Assembly (NCBI GenBank): GCA_002309615.1
Contig: DBXT01000001.1
Coordinates: forward strand, 1 to 18,898
Direction of reading: 5' to 3'
DNA length: 18,898 nt
From: Bacteroidales bacterium UBA1205
GTDB taxonomy: Bacteria; Bacteroidota; Bacteroidia; Bacteroidales; WCHB1-69
A program made the translations under genes and the position numbers. Shown here in pieces: positions 14,633-18,898 of this stretch. The number at the start of each line of letters is the position of its first letter. Position 1 is the stretch's first letter. Under the pieces are notes generated by a model, which saw nothing but the letters and a program-made list of their open reading frames with translations, was not told the DNA's origin and made no database searches.

Positions 14633-15544
14633 ATGAAACTCTCAGTCTTTGTAGTAACATATAACCAAGAAAAATACATCCGTCAGTGCATGGATAGCAT
14701 ATTGTTGCAAAAGACGAATTTTGATTATGAAATTGTCATAGGAGAAGATCACGGGTTAGACGGTACGCGTGCAATATGTGAGGAGTATGCGGAAAAATAT
14801 CCGCAAGTGAGATTGTTACCCTTAACGGAAAATTTGGGCATTGCAGGCAATTGGAAAAGAGTGCTGTCGGAATGTAAGGGTGAATATATTGCTATGTGCG
14901 AGGGAGATGACTATTGGATAGATGATTTGAAATTGCAGAAGCAAGTGGATAGGATGGAAACGGATAGTACTATAGGCTATGTATTCACTAAGCATATTCG
15001 TTTAAAAACGGATGGCACTTTTCAGGATATGAGCCATCGTTTTGAAAATATACCTCAAAAAATGACATTACATGAATTAATAGCTCATCGCATGGTTCCG
15101 CCTCCCACGCAAACGGTTTGTTTTAGAAAAGCATTATTGCCCAATCCGATTCCTGCATTTGTGACACAAGCGGAATTGCAGCAGGATATGGCTTTGTTGT
15201 TTATAATCGCTTCTCAATGTAATATAGGATTTATTAATGAAACAACTGCTGTTTTTCGCATAGGTGGTACCACTTCATTTCAAAAACCTTTGTATGCAGT
15301 GCAAACAAGGCAGGAGTTGATGCGGAATTTGAATACATATACTCATTTTGAATACGATGATTATCTCAACAATAAAAATGATGATTGGGCATATTTAACC
15401 TATTATTATTTAAACCATAAACAAAGAGGCAAAGCTACCTATTATTTCATTAGAAAAATAATATATTCTTGTTTCCGTTATCCTAAGACTAATTTGAAAA
15501 ATACATGGATATTTGTTAAACATTATTTAAAAAATATTTTATAA
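14633..15544 (+). CDS. GT2 family glycosyltransferase (3)
   Basis: A 303-residue GT-A enzyme: LSVFVVTYNQEKYIRQCMDS at the N-terminus, VIGEDHGLDGT (36-45) in place of the usual DDGSxDGT, and CEGDDYW (89-95) for metal and donor phosphate. Aligned by eye, it closely follows the gene at 12606 through residue 115 and then diverges, as expected if the donor-binding half is conserved and the acceptor half differs. ATG 14633 is preferred over GTG 14600, which lies inside the previous gene and would only add residues before the first beta strand. The 12-base gap to the next gene suggests one transcript. Confidence 0.85.
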   Translation: MKLSVFVVTYNQEKYIRQCMDSILLQKTNFDYEIVIGEDHGLDGTRAICEEYAEKYPQVRLLPLTENLGIAGNWKRVLSECKGEYIAMCEGDDYWIDDLKLQKQVDRMETDSTIGYVFTKHIRLKTDGTFQDMSHRFENIPQKMTLHELIAHRMVPPPTQTVCFRKALLPNPIPAFVTQAELQQDMALLFIIASQCNIGFINETTAVFRIGGTTSFQKPLYAVQTRQELMRNLNTYTHFEYDDYLNNKNDDWAYLTYYYLNHKQRGKATYYFIRKIIYSCFRYPKTNLKNTWIFVKHYLKNIL

Positions 15545-15556
15545 GCTGTTTTTACT

Positions 15557-16474
15557 ATGCAAACATGGGTTACCATTTATACACCGACATACAATAGAGC
15601 ATACATATTACATCAGTTGTATGAAAGTTTGTTGTCTCAAACCGATCAAAATTTTATATGGTTGATTGTAGATGATGGTTCTACCGATAATACTCAAGAA
15701 CTTGTAAAACAATGGTTACAGGAACAAAAAATTAATATAGAATATCAATATAAAACCAATGGAGGTAAGCATACTGCTATAGAATGTGCACATCAAATAT
15801 GCCATACTCCTTTTATAGTGTGCGTTGATTCCGATGATGCCCTTACCGATGATGCTGTTGAATTGATTAATAAAAAAGTACCTGATATAGCCGGTAGAAA
15901 AGATATAGCAGGTATAGTCGGGAGAAGATGTGATTTTACAAAAAAAGCATTTTCCGAGCAATGGCCGTCTATTCAGCAAGACATTTATTTTTATGATTTA
16001 TATGATGTTTACGGATATCATACCGATACCGTTTTAATATTCAAAACCGATATTGTCAAACAATATCATTTTCCTATGTTTTCAGATGAGCGATTTGTAT
16101 CGGAGAAGGTGTTGTACAAACAGTTCTTGTATCAATACCAAATGCTTGCCATTGTTGAATTGATATATCAATGCGAATATTTACAAGACGGCTATACCAA
16201 CGATAAAACTCTTTTCGAACGAAATCCTAAAGGAAATTTGGCAGCATTGCGTCAGAACGCGTATCTATCCATTCATGATGATAAAAAATCTTTTCTTGAC
16301 AAAATAAGAGAAGTGGCAGCATGCTATTTTTGGCAAAAGAGGTATCATATTTCCGATTCGGACGATGTATATAAAACTAAATATCCATTCGCAATCATAT
16401 ATCACATTATCGGTAAATGCCTATCGTATCTTTTTTGTTTAAAACATCAAATAATAACTTATACAAGGCGTTAA
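15557..16474 (+). CDS. GT2 family glycosyltransferase (4)
   Basis: A 305-residue GT-A enzyme with TIYTPTYNRAYILHQLYESL (6-25), VDDGSTDNT (38-46), a GGKHTAI segment (69-75) and the metal motif CVDSDDAL (89-96). The GGKHTA segment and the later FSDERFVSEKVLY place it with a group of GT2 enzymes common in Bacteroidetes capsule loci. Its donor and acceptor are unknown. It is the last gene of the run before a promoter at 16531, so it may end the long operon. I see no convincing hairpin terminator after it. Confidence 0.85.
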   Translation: MQTWVTIYTPTYNRAYILHQLYESLLSQTDQNFIWLIVDDGSTDNTQELVKQWLQEQKINIEYQYKTNGGKHTAIECAHQICHTPFIVCVDSDDALTDDAVELINKKVPDIAGRKDIAGIVGRRCDFTKKAFSEQWPSIQQDIYFYDLYDVYGYHTDTVLIFKTDIVKQYHFPMFSDERFVSEKVLYKQFLYQYQMLAIVELIYQCEYLQDGYTNDKTLFERNPKGNLAALRQNAYLSIHDDKKSFLDKIREVAACYFWQKRYHISDSDDVYKTKYPFAIIYHIIGKCLSYLFCLKHQIITYTRR

Positions 16475-16530
16475 TAGTTATACTTTGGTACTAAAAAATA
16501 AATGTTGCCAAAAAATATACAAAAAAATGA

Positions 16531-16539
16531 TATCTTTGC
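16531..16539 (+). promoter_or_regulatory. Bacteroidetes-type promoter, -7 box
   Basis: TATCTTTGC fits the Bacteroidetes -7 consensus TAnnTTTG exactly. A GTTG at 16504-16507 could be the -33 element, although the spacing is a few bases long. It lies in the 119-base gap before the GT4 gene and would give a leader of about 45-50 bases. It shares the flanking pattern aaaaaaatgNtatctttgca with the promoter at 17760. Confidence 0.65.
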
Positions 16540-16593
16540 AAAAAATAGTTGTCGGTAATTTTAGCGGTAACTAAACCGGAAATTTGAACAATT

Positions 16594-17712
16594 ATGTTGC
16601 GGATACTTCACATTATACCTAGATTAAACAAAGGTGGTGCCGAAAGGCTCTGTTTGGATATTTGTAATCAATTGCAAAATTGTAATGATGTACAGGTAAA
16701 ATTGATTACTTTTTCCGGAGAGAATGCTTATCCTTTTCTTACGGAGAATATAGATTGGCAGGTGATTCCGTCTCAAGTGAAATTATCCGTGCATCGTTGT
16801 AATCAAATACAAACAGCAGCTCTACAGCGGACTATAGATGAATTCGCTCCCGATGTCATTCATACTCATTTGTTTGAAGCGGAAATAGTTTCCCGTTCTT
16901 GTTTTTATCCGCAGGCAAAATGGTTCAGCCATTGCCATGACAATATGAAGCAATTTCGTAATTTAGGGTTTAATACTTTCTTACATAAAGAATTGCTAAC
17001 TAATTATTACGAAAAAAAGTATCTGCTATCACGATACAAAGTAAACGGAGGAACTACCTTTTTAGCAATATCTCATGACACGGAATCTTATTTTTGCAAG
17101 ACTCAACCCTACCATGTGAAACTTTTGCCCAATGCAATTGATTATAACAAATTTTATATAGGAGAAAAGCACCAACAAGGAACAATATTGAGGCTTATTA
17201 ATGTTGGGTCGTTGAACAGAAACAAGAACCAGATATTTTTGTTGAATGTTGCTAGAATTTTGGTGGAAAAGAATATTTGTTTCAATATGCAGATAGTTGG
17301 TGGTGGTCAAGATTATGCCTTGCTAGAACAGTATATTAAGAGATCCCAACTTGAAAACTTTGTTTCATTATGTGGCAGTGTTGACCATGTAGAAGATTAT
17401 TTGCATGATTCGGATATTTATGTTCATTCATCAATTGCGGAAGCATTAGGCTTGACTATAATTGAGGCTATGGCGGCAGGTTTGCCGGTTGTAACGCTTG
17501 ATGGTCATGGAAATCGTGATTTGATAGTACAGGGCAAAACCGGCTATATGGTATATGAGCAGAATGCCGAACAATTTGCCGATCGAATTCTTGAAATATG
17601 GAACGACAAACGGAAATATAATGAGATGTCACAATTTGCACAACAATATGCAAAACAATATGATATAAAAGAATATGTAAACAAATTGTTGCAATTGTAT
17701 GGGGTTGGTTGA
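16594..17712 (+). CDS. GT4 family glycosyltransferase
   Basis: A 372-residue GT-B enzyme. The N-terminal acceptor domain begins MLRILHIIPRLNKGGAERLC, the glycine-rich GGAER loop being typical of GT4. The C-terminal donor domain has INVGSLNRNKNQ (202-213), and the E-x7-E motif is in EALGLTIIE (Glu283 and Glu291), followed by AMAAGLPVV and GKTGYMV. It is a retaining glycosyltransferase at the cytoplasmic membrane face that uses a nucleotide sugar; the sugar is unknown. Full length. It has its own promoter-like box at 16531, so it may be transcribed apart from the GT2 genes. Confidence 0.88.
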   Translation: MLRILHIIPRLNKGGAERLCLDICNQLQNCNDVQVKLITFSGENAYPFLTENIDWQVIPSQVKLSVHRCNQIQTAALQRTIDEFAPDVIHTHLFEAEIVSRSCFYPQAKWFSHCHDNMKQFRNLGFNTFLHKELLTNYYEKKYLLSRYKVNGGTTFLAISHDTESYFCKTQPYHVKLLPNAIDYNKFYIGEKHQQGTILRLINVGSLNRNKNQIFLLNVARILVEKNICFNMQIVGGGQDYALLEQYIKRSQLENFVSLCGSVDHVEDYLHDSDIYVHSSIAEALGLTIIEAMAAGLPVVTLDGHGNRDLIVQGKTGYMVYEQNAEQFADRILEIWNDKRKYNEMSQFAQQYAKQYDIKEYVNKLLQLYGVG

Positions 17713-17759
17713 ATTATATAAGAAATTTCAATGTACTCCAGGGAATGCTAAAAAAATGC

Positions 17760-17768
17760 TATCTTTGC
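17760..17768 (+). promoter_or_regulatory. Bacteroidetes-type promoter, -7 box
   Basis: TATCTTTGC, identical to the box at 16531 and in a similar A-rich setting, lies 17 bases before the ATG at 17786. Transcription would start very close to the start codon, leaving a short leader. No clear -33 element is visible. Confidence 0.6.
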
Positions 17769-17785
17769 AACTATAAGTGGTAAAA

Positions 17786-18898
17786 ATGCGAAATTACGAG
17801 GACAATCATACCGAATTTAAATCACAACTCAATGATAAGCTTGAGAAAGAAATGGTTGCATTTTTGAATTCTACCAAAGGAGGTGATATCTATATCGGAA
17901 TAGCCGACAATGGAGCAGTGGTTGGTGTGGAAGAGGTGGATTTGATGCAGTTACAAATTAGCGATAGATTGAAAAATAATATCCTGCCTTCTTGTTTAGG
18001 ATTGTTTGATATAGACTTGGAGCAGTATGAAGAAAAAAATGTGGTGCATATCATCGTCACTTCAGGACAGGAAAAACCCTATTATCTCAAACAGTCAGGA
18101 ATGACTCCAAGCGGGTGTTACATTAGGGTCGGTGCAGGAATTCAGCCATTGAATACTCAGCAAATTGAAAAACTATACGCTTCAAGAACCAAACATTCTT
18201 TACGCAATATTGTTTCCCCTCGTTATTTTGAACATACTTTTGCCCAGTTAAGAATTTATTATGAAGAGCAAGGCTTTACTGTTAATGATGAATTCCTTCA
18301 CAATCTTGATCTATATACAGCCGAAGGTAAATTAAATTATGTGGCTTATTTGATGTCCGATGTAAATAGCATGTCGTTTCGCGTTGCTAAATATGATGGA
18401 ACGGATAAATGTAATTTGATTGAAAATGAGGAATATGGTTATTGTTCAATCATTAAATCCACAGAACGCATTTTGGATAAGTTGGAAGTAGAAAACAAAA
18501 CATTTTCCAAAATAACAGGAAAGGCACAACGGGAAGAAAAACGCATGATTAACCCTGTTGCATTAAGAGAAGCATTTATTAATGCCGTAGTGCATAACGA
18601 TTATTCTACGGAATGCATGCCGATAGTGGAAATTTATTCCGACAGATTAACTATAACATCGTATGGAGGCTTGGTTGACGGCTTGTCTGTTGATGAATTT
18701 TTCTCAGGCCGTTCTTTGCCTCGTAACCGAGAGATAATGCGTATTTTTAAGGATTTGAAACTTGTTGAACATTTGGGTTCCGGAATGAATAGGATACTTA
18801 AGTTCTACGATAAGTCTGTGTTTAATGTAAGCGAAAATTTTATTGAGGTCTCTTTCCCATATGATGGTCTACCAACCGAACAAGTAACCGAACAAGTA
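17786..18898 (+). CDS. AlbA_2/Schlafen-like ATPase (paralogue C), 3' end outside the window
   Basis: An open frame of 371 codons from ATG 17786 to the right edge with no stop. The AlbA_2 domain is at about residues 5-130 (EDNHTEFKSQLNDKLEKEMV, then AFLNSTKGGDIYIGIADNG). The GHKL-like ATPase is at about 255-360, with ALREAFINAVVHNDYS (about 259-274), VEIYSDRLTITSYGG and GSGMNRI (about 331). The frame then enters a 12-bp repeat encoding TEQV twice at the very edge. A winged-helix DNA-binding end is expected beyond the window by analogy with paralogues A and B. Its own promoter-like box at 17760 suggests a separate unit. It is diverged from A and B, so it is not a recent copy. The role is unknown beyond the family. 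Confidence 0.85.
   Translation, partial: MRNYEDNHTEFKSQLNDKLEKEMVAFLNSTKGGDIYIGIADNGAVVGVEEVDLMQLQISDRLKNNILPSCLGLFDIDLEQYEEKNVVHIIVTSGQEKPYYLKQSGMTPSGCYIRVGAGIQPLNTQQIEKLYASRTKHSLRNIVSPRYFEHTFAQLRIYYEEQGFTVNDEFLHNLDLYTAEGKLNYVAYLMSDVNSMSFRVAKYDGTDKCNLIENEEYGYCSIIKSTERILDKLEVENKTFSKITGKAQREEKRMINPVALREAFINAVVHNDYSTECMPIVEIYSDRLTITSYGGLVDGLSVDEFFSGRSLPRNREIMRIFKDLKLVEHLGSGMNRILKFYDKSVFNVSENFIEVSFPYDGLPTEQVTEQV
18875..18898. repeat. Start of a 12-bp tandem repeat (TEQV)
   Basis: Unit accgaacaagta occurs twice and is cut by the window edge, so the true copy number is unknown. It encodes TEQV and sits directly after the ATPase domain of paralogue C, the same place as the arrays in paralogues A and B. 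Confidence 0.85.

Noticed and set aside
16561..16593. Small stem (cggt/accg) in the leader of the GT4 gene as a regulatory hairpin
   Set aside because: Only four or five base pairs with no T-run or conserved riboswitch features.
1..18898. tRNA, rRNA or known riboswitches
   Set aside because: Gaps are all under 200 bases and I saw no cloverleaf, rRNA signature or conserved aptamer in them.

Overview
The window looks like a piece of a Bacteroidales (Bacteroidetes) chromosome. Three things support this. Two intergenic promoters carry the Bacteroidetes -7 box TATCTTTGC. A large secreted protein ends in a type IX secretion (T9SS) sorting domain. The gene families present are typical of Bacteroidales surface-glycan loci. 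Every gene lies on the + strand, with small gaps or overlaps. The window is the middle of a longer polysaccharide or glycan locus: it shows no flippase, polymerase, initiating sugar-phosphate transferase or export gene.

Region 1 (1-1234) holds the tail of an unidentified gene and a DegT/DnrJ-type sugar aminotransferase of the VioA kind (dTDP-4-amino-4,6-dideoxyglucose synthesis). Region 2 (1227-5640) is an accessory interruption. It has a DUF1016/YhcG-type PD-(D/E)XK nuclease gene and two AlbA_2/ATPase/winged-helix (Schlafen-like) genes. Scattered between them are very short ORFs that look like the severed 5' ends of glycan genes: an SDR start, and two copies of a WbqC-family start. A 76-bp direct repeat brackets the second Schlafen-like gene.

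Region 3 (5644-9120) is AT-rich. It has a hexapeptide sugar acetyltransferase, which may partner the aminotransferase on the far side of the interruption. A three-gene module follows: a GNAT-LicD fusion, a class V aminotransferase and a TagD-like cytidylyltransferase. Together these look like a route for making, CMP-activating and transferring an amino-phosphonate or amino-alcohol-phosphate decoration. Region 4 (9172-12606) is one 1144-residue T9SS surface protein, mosaic in base composition and translationally coupled to the next gene.

Region 5 (12606-17712) has four GT2 glycosyltransferases, then one GT4 glycosyltransferase with its own promoter. Region 6 (17760-18898) begins a new unit with a third AlbA_2/ATPase gene that runs off the window.

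The most unusual points are these. All three Schlafen-like paralogues carry tandem 12-bp (four-codon) repeats at the same place, between the ATPase and the expected DNA-binding end, but with different units. The second paralogue sits between direct repeats made of a gene 3' end plus a truncated WbqC start. The GNAT-LicD/aminotransferase/cytidylyltransferase module has no phosphonate-forming genes beside it. All functions are inferred from reading the sequence; no database search was possible.
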